Shown: positions 35,155 through 45,565 of the stretch, in pieces | How the letters are laid out: each line of letters starts with the position of its first letter | Numbering within the stretch: the first letter of the stretch is position 1 | Source of the DNA: Blastobasis lacticolella | Lineage: Eukaryota; Arthropoda; Insecta; Lepidoptera; Blastobasidae | Length of the DNA stretch: 64,000 bases | Assembly (NCBI GenBank): GCA_905147135.1 | Contig: LR990044.1 | Location: 8,374,122 to 8,438,121, forward strand | Reading direction: 5' to 3' | Made by a program: the position numbers and the translations under genes | Notes under the pieces: model-generated | What the model was told of the DNA's origin: nothing | Database searches by the model: none | Seen by the model: the letters and a program-made list of their open reading frames with translations, nothing else

Positions 35155-37190
35155 ACGCGAACGAAGTCGCGCCGGGTCCACTAGTCTTTCCTTAAATTTA
35201 AATCAAACCATTTAAAAGACGGTGTAATATAGTGCACAGTTATGTGAAAGCGCAAAGTATGGAAATACACCTGGATTATCCTTTCAACGGTAAGTAAACA
35301 ATCGTGGTCGTGGCTATCGGGAATCAATTTTAGAAGTTGTGACAAAAATATGCATCGTAATAGTGTGAATTTGCAATAATTGAAATGCTTTACCTTAAAA
35401 CAACATGCCATTAAAGATAGTTTTAAAATTATTAGCAAATTGAGCAATATTTCGGTGATCGAAAATATTTGAATGCTAACAGGGTCGGATTTAGTATTAA
35501 TTGTATAAAATTTTAATACTTAAATCTTGTAAATAGCGGTCCTCAATTTTATATGTATAAATTAGGGTTTCATACCAAAAATGTACCTAAATGTCATTTT
35601 TAATGTTCTGAAATTTTATGAAACTACTTAACGGATTAATCGCGTATTTACGTTTATTTACATTTATTTGATTTTCTAGGTTTCCTAAAGAACAACCCAG
35701 ACATAGCCATGTAGGCTATGTCTGGGTTGCAAATTGGATGTGTTGCGTTGTAAACATTTTGAAGAACAAGATAATAAGTAGATGCAAGTCCCTTCAGTCC
35801 TGGTGTATCATCATTATATGATGTTTTACTGAAAATAAAGAATATACTGCCTGTTTAATATATTAATGTACCTATCCATTTCATTTTTTATGACTATGTC
35901 CTCTAGAGGGCATCATATTCAATTTATTGTGAAGTCACATAGTGGCCACCCTGTGGATAATCAAGATACTTCTAACGATAAGTAAGTAGGTACCTACTTA
36001 GTTTAGAAGTTATAAGACAACAAATAAACATTTATACCGGTCAAAATCCTCAAAACCCTCCTTTATGCAAAAGCAAGCACTGCCGATTCAAGGTATGTAG
36101 GATCGAGAGATCAAAAAGACGGTGGTAGGTATCAGGGCGTGGGTTTGATTCACTAGACACCTTACCTTTAATTATAATGTCAATATAAAATTATAAGGAC
36201 AAGTTTTTGTTTATATTCGTTACGAGTGGAAATTCGTAACAAAATATAACATTGCAGATGGGCTGTATTGTTCCGTCCCTGCATTTGCATTAGTGTGTGT
36301 GTTTTAGAGATGTGTGACATTAAATTCGGTATTTTCTCTCTGCTTCTGTAGATAAAAAAATTTCTCTATGGTTATACGTATTATATCTATGGGCCTCTGT
36401 AGCCTGATACAAATAAAAAAATTAAAAAAGAAGGATTTAAAAAGAAGGGAAATTCGATGAAAAATAAAAAGAAATGCGGAGCGACGCGTACCATAATATA
36501 AGTGATACGAAAATGTACCTTATTTTAAGAAAAATACATTTCACTTTGATTCGCTCTCACATTTTTTGCTTATGAATTTAATCAAATGCAAAAAGCGCAT
36601 AAGCCAGCCATGGGAGTGGACGAAACCGTCATACTTACCTAAAATGGTAAGTATAATAAATCCCGTTGGCATATGGCGTTAGTCGTTACGTATATGTTAC
36701 GTTTTAGGTAGACATGGTTTTCCTGTTTTTGTTCATGATTTCACACCATATCATGACATTTAACGTCATGGTTTCCCACATCCATAGACTGGTTTTTTGA
36801 AGTCTGGGCGCACTCAACTACGGAACCTACTTATCTATTGAAATAGGTACCTGTAAGTTAACACTCAAATTAGGTGGACTTTTTTCTTTAGGTATTCCAG
36901 GTTCTAGGTTAAATAGTAATAATTATCAGCAGCAACCCGAATAAGTGAAAAACGACAACAATAACGACAAAATCGATGGTAGCCCTTTCAGTCTCCATGT
37001 TATTTTCTGACGGAGGATTGGCGAAAGTATATAGGCCCCGGCCTGCAAAAGCAATGATGTAAATATTATTTCCTAATATAAGATCTAAAATTTTATTTAT
37101 ATATTATGTTAGAGTGCCAAATAATAACTATGTAGTTTCATTTTCATGAAGTTTTGTTTTCCTACTATACCTACAACCGCCCGGGACGGA
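35155..37190. other. No gene recognised; one strong hairpin
   Basis: A perfect 16-bp inverted repeat CAACCCAGACATAGCC / GGCTATGTCTGGGTTG (35693-35708 and 35714-35729, loop ATGTA) is the only discrete structure. The rest is AT-rich, without motif-bearing ORFs. Confidence 0.5.
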
Positions 37191-37192
37191 GC

Positions 37193-37422
37193 GTCGGTGG
37201 CCGAGCGGTTTACTATTCGACTCGTAAGCGAAAGCTACCGAGTTCGAATCCCGCTGCGGCCATGTACCAATAACTTTTCTGAGTTATGTACATTAGTTCA
37301 AGTCTAACCGATGCTCTGAGTTCAGATGGCAGTCGCTCCACTGTAATTATCTCATCGTCAAATCCTGGAGTATGGTCAAGGCGCACCACGGGCCCTCGTG
37401 TACGAGAGCACGACCGGGACTA
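37193..37422 (+). mobile_element. SINE family A with well-kept tRNA-like head
   Basis: GTCGGTGGCCGAGCGGTTTA (A-box region) and GAGTTCGAATCCCGC (B box) precede ACTTTTCTGAGTTATGTACA, CAGTCGCTCCACTGTAATTA and CGAGAGCACGACCGGGAC. The head resembles a long-variable-arm tRNA (Ser/Leu type), but the downstream family sequence shows it is a SINE. Confidence 0.8.
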
Positions 37423-37433
37423 GATGGCAGCTA

Positions 37434-37574
<141 letters not shown>

Positions 37575-37739
37575 TCAAAAAAAAACGTCAGGACGTTGGT
37601 AGCTTGAGTAGCATGTCGAACGTTCAAAACATTGCGCGCGTCATTTTCTTTGAGCTTATATGAACAGACGGAAAAACGGGATAGCAAGATTCATAATCAT
37701 TGTAGAGTGAGCGAACAGGGAATATTTGTGATTTGTGTT

Positions 37740-38450
37740 TAGTCTGGTATGTCTGTGCACATAAGATACAAAATTATAATAACAATAAACAATACATTAT
37801 AGCCAAACAAAATAATATAATAATATAACCTATACAACAATACCACTTATAAAATTAACAATAGACTAATAGATAATATAATAAGTTTCAAAACTAAATT
37901 CTAACACTTTTATCTCTGTGTGATACTTAATGTCGTTTCGGCGGCCCTGGAAATTCTGGGTCGCCCACGGAATCGCCGGTACACCACACCCTTCGGCCAA
38001 TAATCTTCCCTCATGAAGAAATCCAAATCTGCGGTGGGAACCAACACGAACGAGTTGAACGTACGTTCATGGCTTGCTTCCAAGAGCTGGACTCTCACGA
38101 GGTACTTCTTGGTTAAGCGGATGTACTCTTCCACGTCCTTTGCCCTCATTGTGTAATGAAGGCGGGACAGGTAGAGCGCCGTCGTCGGTGTCGCAGGGCG
38201 CAGCAGGAAGTTGGAACCGGTTACTGCAGTGCACGACGTCTACTCTTCTTCTGGACCGTGATAAATCCTTCCTCATCACAGCCCACGTCGGGGGCGCATG
38301 GGGGCTTCAACACCCCCGTTTCTTGTGGAGCTGAAGCCACCACGCGACGAGGTTGGCGCGATGCCGGTGCGCTGACGGGAAGCGCGGACGCGGCGAGCGC
38401 GGCGCGGGCGCAGGGCCACGCTGGAACCCAATACGTACACGGCTCGCATC
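37740..38450 (-). mobile_element. ORF1-only retroelement copy
   Basis: Minus-strand frames encode DEEGFITVQKKSRRRALQ and then, after a frame change near 38220, YTMRAKDVEEYIRLTKKYLV, ASHERTFNSFVLVPTADLDF and YWPKGVVYRRFRGRPRIS, a stop and an AT-rich tail. This looks like a LINE ORF1 without an ORF2. The 9.29-9.61 kb copy shares the same 3' end, suggesting a HAL1-like non-autonomous family. The boundary with the plus-strand LINE is uncertain (38350-38450). Confidence 0.55.
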
Positions 38451-38674
38451 GGCGTACACGAAAGCTCCCCCCACCACCTCCCCCCAAAGGCCATCAGCCA
38501 CCAGTCCCCGCCCTCTTCTTCGGCGGAGGATATGCGTTACATATCCTCCATTCTTGCGTTCGTCAACATTGACGAGATCCCCGTCCTGGCACGCAAACTG
38601 CGTACCGCCTCCACCCAGCGCGAGCGTTTAGACGCGCTTGTCGAGCATTACTCTCTCCTCCAGGCCCTAAAGTA
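38430..38674 (+). pseudogene. Jockey-type LINE ORF1, C-terminal part
   Basis: The plus frame ending at the TAA at 38672-38674 encodes EDMRYISSILAFVNIDEIPV, ARKLRTASTQRERLDALVEH and YSLLQALK, typical of the Jockey ORF1 C-terminus. The 5' part of ORF1 with the zinc knuckles is missing, so the element is 5'-truncated. ORF2 starts immediately downstream. Confidence 0.7.
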
Positions 38675-40241
38675 ATGCCCCAGGCGCTTCACGCCACACC
38701 CCCCACTCCCGCCAGTGTCGGCACCGGTCGCATGAGGCCGCGTGGGGTTTCGCTTGTTTCGTTTAATGTGCGCAGTCTACGCACAAACATCTCCGAACTT
38801 AGAACGTTCGTTAAAAGCAGGGAGCTCGACCTACTTCTCCTTCAGGAGACTTGGCTCAAGCCTTCGATCCAGAAGGGTATTTCGATCCCCGGCTTCTCCC
38901 TTGTCAGGGATGACAGGACTGCCGCCGCGTCAGCGCGTGGCGGCAGAACTGCCATTTACTACAAGAGATCGCTCCATTGCTCCCCTCTTCCAACTCCAAC
39001 TCTCTCGAGTATGGAGGCCTCTGTAGTGCAGCTAGGCATGACAGGACATCCGTCCCAGATCATAGCCTCTGTCTACATCCCCTCCGGCTCCCTGCCACTC
39101 AAAAGAGTAGAGAGAGAAGCGCTGCGACTTCGAAGCGCTTCTCTCTCTAGGCGACTCTGTTATTATGTTCGGAGATTTCAACTCCAAACATACCGACTGG
39201 ACGTGTACCTCCACCAACACGAGCGGTGTCCACTTAATGGACATCGTTGGGTCTCTCGCCCTAGACGTGATTTGCCCCCTCTCCCCTACCCACTACCCAG
39301 ACAGAGTGGATCACCGTCCTACCGTCGACTTTGCGCTAGTGAAGGGCGTGTCGCTCACCCTCCGGTCGATCGTCACCCTCGACCACTTAGGCTCCGACCA
39401 CCGTCCAGTCTCCCTAGTACTAGGCTCCCCCACCACAAGGACAACGAAGTGGTAGCCCCTGCCGTTAATCGGCAGGGTCTCCCACTCGAAGTCCGAAACC
39501 TGATCAAAGCCAAAAACGCAGCCTCTACTCTATCCGACCCCAGAGTACAGACGCACTGCGAACCGACTTCAGCGGGCAGTGAGAGCACGTCTCGACAAAA
39601 TGAGGAACTCCCAATGGGGAGACCTCATGCAGACGATTTCCCCGTCCCGTCAAGCGTACTACAAAGTGGCGAAAGCCCTTCGTACAGACGCCAGAATCTG
39701 CATCCCTCCTCTTGTTCGCCCAGACGGCACAATTGCGTTTGCGGACACCGAGCCGAATGCTTTGCAGACTGCATTGCTTCACAATGCTCCCCTAGCACCA
39801 TGGAGTACGACCCCGGTCACGTGCGTGCGGTGGAAGACGAAGTCCGTCAAAAGACCTCGCTCCCTCCCACCACGTTTCCCCACAGTTTTCCCCGACGAGA
39901 TCCACTCCTTCATCAAGGGTCTCAAATCTAACAAAGCGCCGGGCGCGGATGGAATTTCCAACCAAGCGCTTAAGTACCTCCCCGAGCAGGTGCTTACTTT
40001 GTTAGCGATCATTTTTAATGCTTGCTTTGACCATTGCCACTTTCCGACCGCGTGGAAAGAAGCCATAGTCATAGGCATTCCCAAACCGGGAAAGCCGTTA
40101 AATGTAGCGTCATCCCACCGCCCGATAAGCCTCCTCAAGGCACTAGGGAAATTATTCGAGAGAGTAGTGCTCTCTCGAATGAAAGAACATCTCTTCAAAG
40201 ACGATGTTCTTATTCCCCATCAATTAGGCTTTCATCCCAAA
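38675..40241 (+). pseudogene. Jockey-type LINE ORF2, 5' part, frameshifted
   Basis: The endonuclease begins SLVSFNVRSLRTNISELRTF with QETWLKPS. The frame shifts near 39110-39165, where a 15-bp inverted repeat (39109-39123 / 39134-39148) lies, and continues as MFGDFNSKHTDW and LGSDHRPVSLVL (endonuclease motifs). A stop follows at about 39455. A third frame from 39579 carries the reverse transcriptase start (GLKSNKAPGADGISNQALKY, SSHRPISLLKALGKLFERVV, HQLGFHPK). Coding stops making sense at 40241, where the virus-like insert begins; it resumes in frame at 46110. With at least two frameshifts the LINE was probably dead regardless of the insertion. Confidence 0.85.
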
Positions 40242-40270
40242 CAAGGAAAGTATTCCATGTCGAAACTTAG
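40242..40270 (+). repeat. Left terminal inverted repeat (candidate host integration junction)
   Basis: Begins CAAGGAAAGTATTCCATG and continues TCGAAACTTAG. It pairs with 46078-46106 on the other strand (21 of 29 positions, ungapped). The adjacent LINE bases are CCCAAA. Confidence 0.7.
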
Positions 40271-40300
40271 AAACAGTAGTCCATATTTTTGAACAAATAA

Positions 40301-40406
40301 TTTGCAAAACACCCACTAGCTTCTTAAATTACTGTAGACATAGTGGAGCCAAGAGCTTGTCTACATAACAACAAATGATAAGAAGCTACGTCACTTTGTT
40401 TGCAAA
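40301..40406. repeat. Imperfect palindrome near the left end of the insert
   Basis: Nested arms: TAGCTTCTTA (40317-40326) with TAAGAAGCTA (40379-40388), GTAGACA (40334-40340) with TGTCTAC (40358-40364), and TTTGCAAAACA (40301) with a near-complement ending at 40406. AGCT lies in both inner arms. Bracovirus circle junctions are known to centre on AGCT, so this might be that site; that link is speculative. Confidence 0.55.
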
Positions 40407-40417
40407 GAGATTGAAAG

Positions 40418-41179
40418 TTATTCGAAATAATCGTCTAAAAACCGCAAGATTTTCACTGTTATACTCAGCGGAGCTCTGGTGGTCTCCAGGAACTGGTGAA
40501 TGTTGCCAATTTGAACAATCCACTGAAGAATACTTCGACCGGTTCTGATGTGGCGGTCTACTAACCTCCAGGGCAGGACATTTAGCATCCAGTGGACGTC
40601 ATCGATGTCAAACTTCCAGAGGACAACGAGCAGAGGATCCAAGAACGGGAAATCCTCCATCGTTTGTCCTGTAACCATTGGGCGAGGAATAAACGGCAGG
40701 TTCACTAGTTCTTGAGGACTCAGCTGGTGCGCGTTGAAGTAAAGTCTGACTCCGTGAAGAATCAAATCTTCTTTTGTCAGTCGGTTGGCGTCTGCAGCTG
40801 AGATAAATGGTTCTCTAAAGCTCAGGTCGTCCAGGATGACCGTTGTTATTAGGAACCGATAGAAGTTTGTGTAACTTTCAGGAGCTTGATTTCCATTCAC
40901 TTGGGTCTGATTCGACGTAGGAGTGGCGACTCTAGATGGCGCCAAAGCTATCATAGATGCCGAATCGATTTCTTCTGGGATCTGGTTTCCTATCTGCGAC
41001 GTCACTGGAGGACTTTTACTTTGACCAGACAGTAACTCAATAAGACGTCGCTTTAGTTTTCTTCTTTTCGGTTCCGAGGTTCCTGGTGCTTCGTACTCAG
41101 AGCTCATTAACTCTATCACATTACTCTGGTTCATTTCAGAGTCTTCAATCCATTTCTCGATCCGACGATTGTCAGCCAT
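40418..41179 (-). CDS. Hypothetical 253-aa protein of the virus-like insert
   Basis: A single intact exon of 253 codons, ATG at 41179 (MADNRRIEKW). I do not recognise a family. Residues 38-45 form a basic cluster (KRRKLKRR) that could be a nuclear localisation signal. Residues about 55-105 are polar, Ser/Thr/Pro/Gln-rich and probably disordered. The C-terminal half is hydrophobic and likely folded (SYTNFYRFLITTVILDDLSF, DPLLVVLWKFDIDDVHWMLN). There is no signal peptide or clear membrane span. A TATA-like/initiator pair ends 18 nt upstream of the ATG. The gene points towards the left junction and ends about 175 bp from it. The frame is full-length and undamaged, unlike the flanking LINE. Its viral origin is inferred from position only. 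Confidence 0.65.
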   Translation of the reverse strand: MADNRRIEKWIEDSEMNQSNVIELMSSEYEAPGTSEPKRRKLKRRLIELLSGQSKSPPVTSQIGNQIPEEIDSASMIALAPSRVATPTSNQTQVNGNQAPESYTNFYRFLITTVILDDLSFREPFISAADANRLTKEDLILHGVRLYFNAHQLSPQELVNLPFIPRPMVTGQTMEDFPFLDPLLVVLWKFDIDDVHWMLNVLPWRLVDRHIRTGRSILQWIVQIGNIHQFLETTRAPLSITVKILRFLDDYFE

Positions 41180-41194
41180 TGTGTCAGAATAAAA

Positions 41195-41230
41195 ACTGAC
41201 CCGTTTTGTGATAGTCTGATGGTATTTATT
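41195..41230 (-). promoter_or_regulatory. Core promoter of the 253-aa gene
   Basis: On the minus strand AATAAATA (41230-41223) precedes an arthropod-type initiator TCAGT (41199-41195, A at 41197) by about 32 nt. The leader is then about 18 nt. Inferred from spacing only. Confidence 0.45.
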
Positions 41231-42065
41231 CTGTTTGCCAGATACGACACAAAAAAATGAATATTTATAAATAATATATCACCGCTAAATATAAAATGCA
41301 GGCGAATAATCGTCGAGCGCCAAACAGAGATACTGACGTGAGTTGTGGGTTTTATGATTTAATGTAACTGCAGTGTTAAAAACTTGATAATTATGCATGT
41401 GTTTGGGTGGTGATAATTTATTATCACTACTGGAGGTTATTGAATGTTATAACGAGTTAAGTATCGGCTTTTACGAAGATACAAAGAAACAATTTAAATT
41501 GTTCGTACAAAACTACTGTTAAAAAGTCTTTTTATTTGTATATTATAAACTACATTAACATTTAATAGACTTCTACCTGAAACAAAGAAGACATTAAACA
41601 GTTAAGTAACATCGCAAATATTTGCCTTAGTGAACCCTAATAAGCTTTTACCTCGCATAACTTAGGAATGCATTAAAGAAGTTGATAACCTGAACAAAGT
41701 TTTATTCTTTTTACATTTTTTGTTGGTAAATATCGTACCGGTTCAAGGAAAATGACCAAGTCATTGAATTACAAAAAATGGATGTGGTTTTTTACGTCTA
41801 TGGTAAACTTACCGGCAGGTTCCTTAGGATTGATCAGAAAATTTGCATTTCTGGATACACAGGGACAAACTGTAAAAAAAATATTGTAAGAAACTGCTTA
41901 AATTTGCCGCATTCAAAAATACCTAATAAATATTATCATCGATTTTCCACGTGTTATCAATGTTATAAATACTAAAATATTCACTGTATAAATTGAAAAG
42001 TTTGGGATCAGTAACTGGAGTCATCTGTAATTAAAACATTAGATAAGCTAATAACAAGCGAATAA

Positions 42066-42552
42066 TTACTTGATTAGACGAGATCGCAGTAGACACACAG
42101 GCTCCCTGATTTTGGCCCAGCAAGTATCTGAGGATCCAGGATTGCTTCCGCTGATAATTTCAATCTCATTGTTGTTTTCGTCGATATGGGAAACTAGTTC
42201 GAAGACGTCATCTTCAACGATCTGTCTGCAGTCGAAACCAAAGGATTTAGTACAGATTAAGATCAAAGGATCTATTTATAAATATGCTAAATTTTTGGTT
42301 TCCCCAATTTTGAAATAGTACTTACGCTTCAGGGACAAGTACAAACACAAATGGATAGCCAAGGTGGTTTCTTATCAACTGGGCTAAAATCTTGTTTATT
42401 TGAATGACAGGATTATCTTGCTGGCTGGTTTCTATTATTCTTCTTATAGCTTTCAAAACAAAGCTTTCCATTCCGTAAATTGGCCAAGATATAGGTACCA
42501 AAACGTCGGGTGCGAGCTGGATGTACTCAATAGAAACAAATTTTTCTTCCAT
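42066..42552 (-). CDS. Hypothetical 128-aa protein, one intron, virus-like insert
   Basis: Exon 1 is 42552-42326 (MEEKFVSIEYIQLAPDVLV) and exon 2 is 42225-42066. The 100-bp intron has a strong donor (GC|GTAAGT) and acceptor (TGCAG|A), and the frame stays open across it (VLVPEA then QIVEDDVFELVSH). The product is 128 residues. Without splicing the frame would stop right after VPEA. Small introns in virulence genes are a known property of bracovirus circles and argue against a retrocopied or bacterial source. I do not recognise the family. The N-terminal half is likely helical, and the C-terminal half is acidic, then ends with a basic tail (LLRSRLIK). No signal peptide is evident. Confidence 0.6.
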
Positions 42553-42599
42553 AGTACAAACGAGAAAATAAACGTCCTTCTTCTACGAGTTTAAAGTAT

Positions 42600-43985
42600 G
42601 AAATACAATACGGGAACGATATCTACTTTAGGTCATGAATAGATGTAAGAGGTGAAATAATCAATTTATGTACTTGTGATATGTTAAGAGACCGTAATAC
42701 ATTTTTACAACAGAGTTAAGCAGAATTGTAAGGAACTATACTTTTTTTACCTGAAAAAAAATATTCATGTATATTTTTCGCACACATATTTTTCCGTATG
42801 GGAGTGTAACATACGATGTCAATATGTATGATTGCATATATTTAATCAGGGTTACAATTTTTTGGTCCCGCAGGTGTATCTGTACATTTCTTAAGCCAAA
42901 GTATTAGTTAGATCTCATAAATAAAAGATCCATTTGATTGACATCTCCTTCGATGTCTGACGTACAAACAAGAATTTTTATTTATTAGGCCTAGTATTGA
43001 ACCCATTATATATATCTACAAAAAACTACATCTTGTATTAGTCTGTACTTTGCTCCGTTTGTTTACCTCATCACAAAGCAAAGACCCAAGATCTCAGGTC
43101 ATTATATCAGAAATTGCTTTAAGTCACTAACCTACCAAGCAAACGCGCAATTAAGAGTATCAGTTACTTGTGCATAAAAACATATGGACCTTTACTTGAC
43201 TTTCAATATCGTGAGGTTAATGCCAGCGGCATTAGATTACGCATACCGCATTCCAAAGTGAAGCTAACGACCAATACAATCTACATGTAAAACATGTTAC
43301 GTCGGTATTAGTTGACCGAGATCAGTTCAAGGTTTTTGCAGCGATGACTCGTTGGGTAAATAGAATAAGTAATTTAGCAGACACGACTGGTACTCTCTAA
43401 ATATTAGTATTATTATCATATGTAAACAAAAAGTTATGAATGAATCGTGCGGTGCATAACGTACTCAAAATCGTAACCTTGGTAGTAGATGTTTGTATCT
43501 TTGTATGGTAATTTCGTTGCATAATGCAGTTGCATAATGTTTAATCTTATGCAATCTTCTCAAGTACAATTTGGTCAACGTCTACATTAAGATGTAACGG
43601 TTATCATTTGCTCCCGGATTTCAATTACCGATTAATAACGTTACACCTCCCCATTTACAGAGTGATTTATGAGCTAAGACTGCTACGTACATGTTTTTAT
43701 AGGATGAAAGTGAGTGTTGACATTATAATGCATCGTTAAATATATAAACCTTTCAGTTGCGAATATTATTAAAATGTTTTCGCTTGTACATGTCACAAAA
43801 ACGAGCTAAATTATAGCCTTGTTTATTGGACAGAATTGCAATTTGTTTGATCACATCTTATATTATATCGAGACTACCACGTATGAGACAAACCTAATAA
43901 AGAAATTCTTGAGCTGACTTTGGGGTAATCAGTGATATTATGCAGGGGAATGGAAAGTCATTTTAAGCGATAACCGTTGACATTT
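42600..43985. other. AT-rich spacer within the virus-like insert
   Basis: No ORF above background. Long AT-rich non-coding stretches are usual in bracovirus circles, which have low coding density. A TATATAAA at 43741-43748 is followed too closely by TTCAGTT to be a convincing promoter for the ankyrin gene. Confidence 0.45.
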
Positions 43986-44098
43986 GCATGGATCTGTTAT
44001 CATGCATCCACTTATACTTAACGAGCCACGAAACAAGTGATTCAGTCGTGTTCTACCGGTTAAATTATAAACTCGTAATGTATAGACGAGGGATAATT

Positions 44099-44605
44099 AT
44101 GAGCGGGTCCAGGAATGAAGAAGGAGACAATCTTGCACATTATTTGTGTCGTACTGGAGGTGTAAACAATCTAATGTTTCTTCATGACCTAATAAATGAG
44201 AGCAACAGACAGTGTTTGATGGAATACAATAAAAAGCAGCAACAATGTGTTCATATTGTTGCTATGGAACCTCTAGACTCTGTGGAGAAGATGAAGCTTC
44301 TGGTGCTTTGGGGAGCGGATATCAATGGGAAAGAACTAAACGATGGTGACACTCCTTTGCATATTGGAGTGAAGATCAGGAATTATGAACTGGTAGATTG
44401 GTTGTGTCTTCAGCCAAATATCAACCGGGAAGCGATGAACAAAGAATGTATGACCCCATATCATATTGCGTTTGTGAACAGAGACCAGAAGATGATGGAT
44501 TTGCTGAAGATAAATGGAGCCCAGTGCAAAATCCCTTTGCAATCAGAATCTAATTCCGGGGATGAAGACTATGAACCGCAGAACAAGAGTATGAAACAAA
44601 TGTGA
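44099..44605 (+). CDS. ank: Viral ankyrin-like protein (IkB-like, 168 aa)
   Basis: The frame opens at 43988, but the ATG at 44099 (MSGSRNEEGDNLAHYLCRTG) gives the compact start expected of viral ankyrins. Another ATG at 44078 is possible. The protein has about three ankyrin-type repeats: residues 9-40 (GDNLAHYLCRTGG), 48-80 (CVHIVA, LLVLWGADING) and 82-142 (DGDTPLHIG, TPYHIAF, LLKINGA). The tail is acidic (SGDEDYEP). In known polydnaviruses such proteins resemble the ankyrin domain of IkB, lack the phosphorylated N-terminus that allows degradation, and can block NF-kB-type immune signalling in the host. Here the same architecture is seen; function is inferred. The ORF is undamaged in this copy, with no introns. 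A lepidopteran cactus gene is unlikely because of the short length and compact single exon. Confidence 0.8.
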   Translation: MSGSRNEEGDNLAHYLCRTGGVNNLMFLHDLINESNRQCLMEYNKKQQQCVHIVAMEPLDSVEKMKLLVLWGADINGKELNDGDTPLHIGVKIRNYELVDWLCLQPNINREAMNKECMTPYHIAFVNRDQKMMDLLKINGAQCKIPLQSESNSGDEDYEPQNKSMKQM

Positions 44606-44609
44606 CGAG

Positions 44610-45480
44610 GTGTAGTGTTATTTGTTTTTATATTCTAGTTGATAAGAATAGTTGTCTATAATGTGAACAAACGTTAGCTGTGAATTTATTTATCAATTCG
44701 TTTACTGAGTCACTAGAGCACTTTGGCAATGATCTATAAGTCTTTGGAATATAAACACTGATTGACGTCAGCATATGTATCCATATTTGATTGCGTTCGC
44801 AGAAAGACGCGTTTATTTTTGCCAGCGGTCATCGCCCTTGTCACTGCATAAAGAAGAAATAGTCTCCTTTTCCCAAATCTATAAGTAAGGATTATTTCTA
44901 ATGGTTTTGAAAAGTTAAAATCTATAAACAATACAGTCTTACTGTGCAAATATAAAATATGCAATTTTAAAATAATTTAAATCCATTGTTAAGTCTATAT
45001 AGTTCATGATCATGTATAAAGATATGCATAGAACTGCGTTATTTATTTTAATTTGTTATCTAAGAAGAAATAGGTCATAGACATAATTATAAAATAATTA
45101 ATATTTCTTCTTAATGTTTTTATGTTAGTTATTATCTTAAGTTGTGAAATATGTCTTTGTTTAAAAACTTTATAATTTTAATTACATGTTATCTTTATTG
45201 ATTTCTTGTTGACTGCAGACTTTCTTTGTAAAATTTGTTGTGCATTTTTGTTCATTCTTTCAAAAGCTATAAGAAATTACCATCTGTACACATATAATTC
45301 GTCTTTGAGACTCCTTTGTTGACCTTCATGCAGGCTCTAAATTCACCTTATACAAAGTACCAAAGGCGGTTCGTAACACGCGTTACTGGCCAATTTATCA
45401 CTTGGAGACTATATTGAGGCCTCACCTTGCAAAGGGCGAAAAAATGAGTAAAGCTCATGCGGTCATTGATTCCTTTTGCC
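44610..45480. other. Spacer within the virus-like insert
   Basis: AT-rich, with no supported ORF. Minus-strand open frames at 44734-44964 and 45348-45673 lack motifs, and the latter overlaps the better-supported plus-strand 86-aa gene and its promoter. Confidence 0.4.
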
Positions 45481-45485
45481 TGGAA

Positions 45486-45516
45486 TATAAATAAACGTTG
45501 CACCGGATTATCTTCA
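45486..45516 (+). promoter_or_regulatory. Core promoter of the 86-aa gene
   Basis: TATAAATA at 45486-45493 lies 30 nt upstream of the A (45516) of a TTCATT initiator-like motif. This is the usual spacing for RNA polymerase II TATA promoters. The leader to the ATG at 45566 is 50 nt. Confidence 0.55.
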
Positions 45517-45565
45517 TTCCATAAATAATCGCCGCGCCAGACGTTCGGAAGAAATATAGTAAACA

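Noticed and set aside
34885..35181. 98-codon frame with an 11-residue repeat
   Set aside because: A direct consequence of the 11-bp minisatellite; no start context or conserved flank.
37193..37262. tRNA-like sequence with good A and B boxes (also at 12.4, 32.4, 5.46 and 26.9 kb)
   Set aside because: Each is followed by the same family-specific body, so they are SINE heads rather than tRNA genes.
38675..39931. 418-codon open frame
   Set aside because: Only the first part, up to about 39110, is the LINE endonuclease. The rest is an out-of-frame reading after a frameshift; the real motifs continue in other frames.
41778..41975. 65-codon plus-strand ORF in the virus-like insert
   Set aside because: Low-complexity AT-driven composition, no promoter spacing and no motif.
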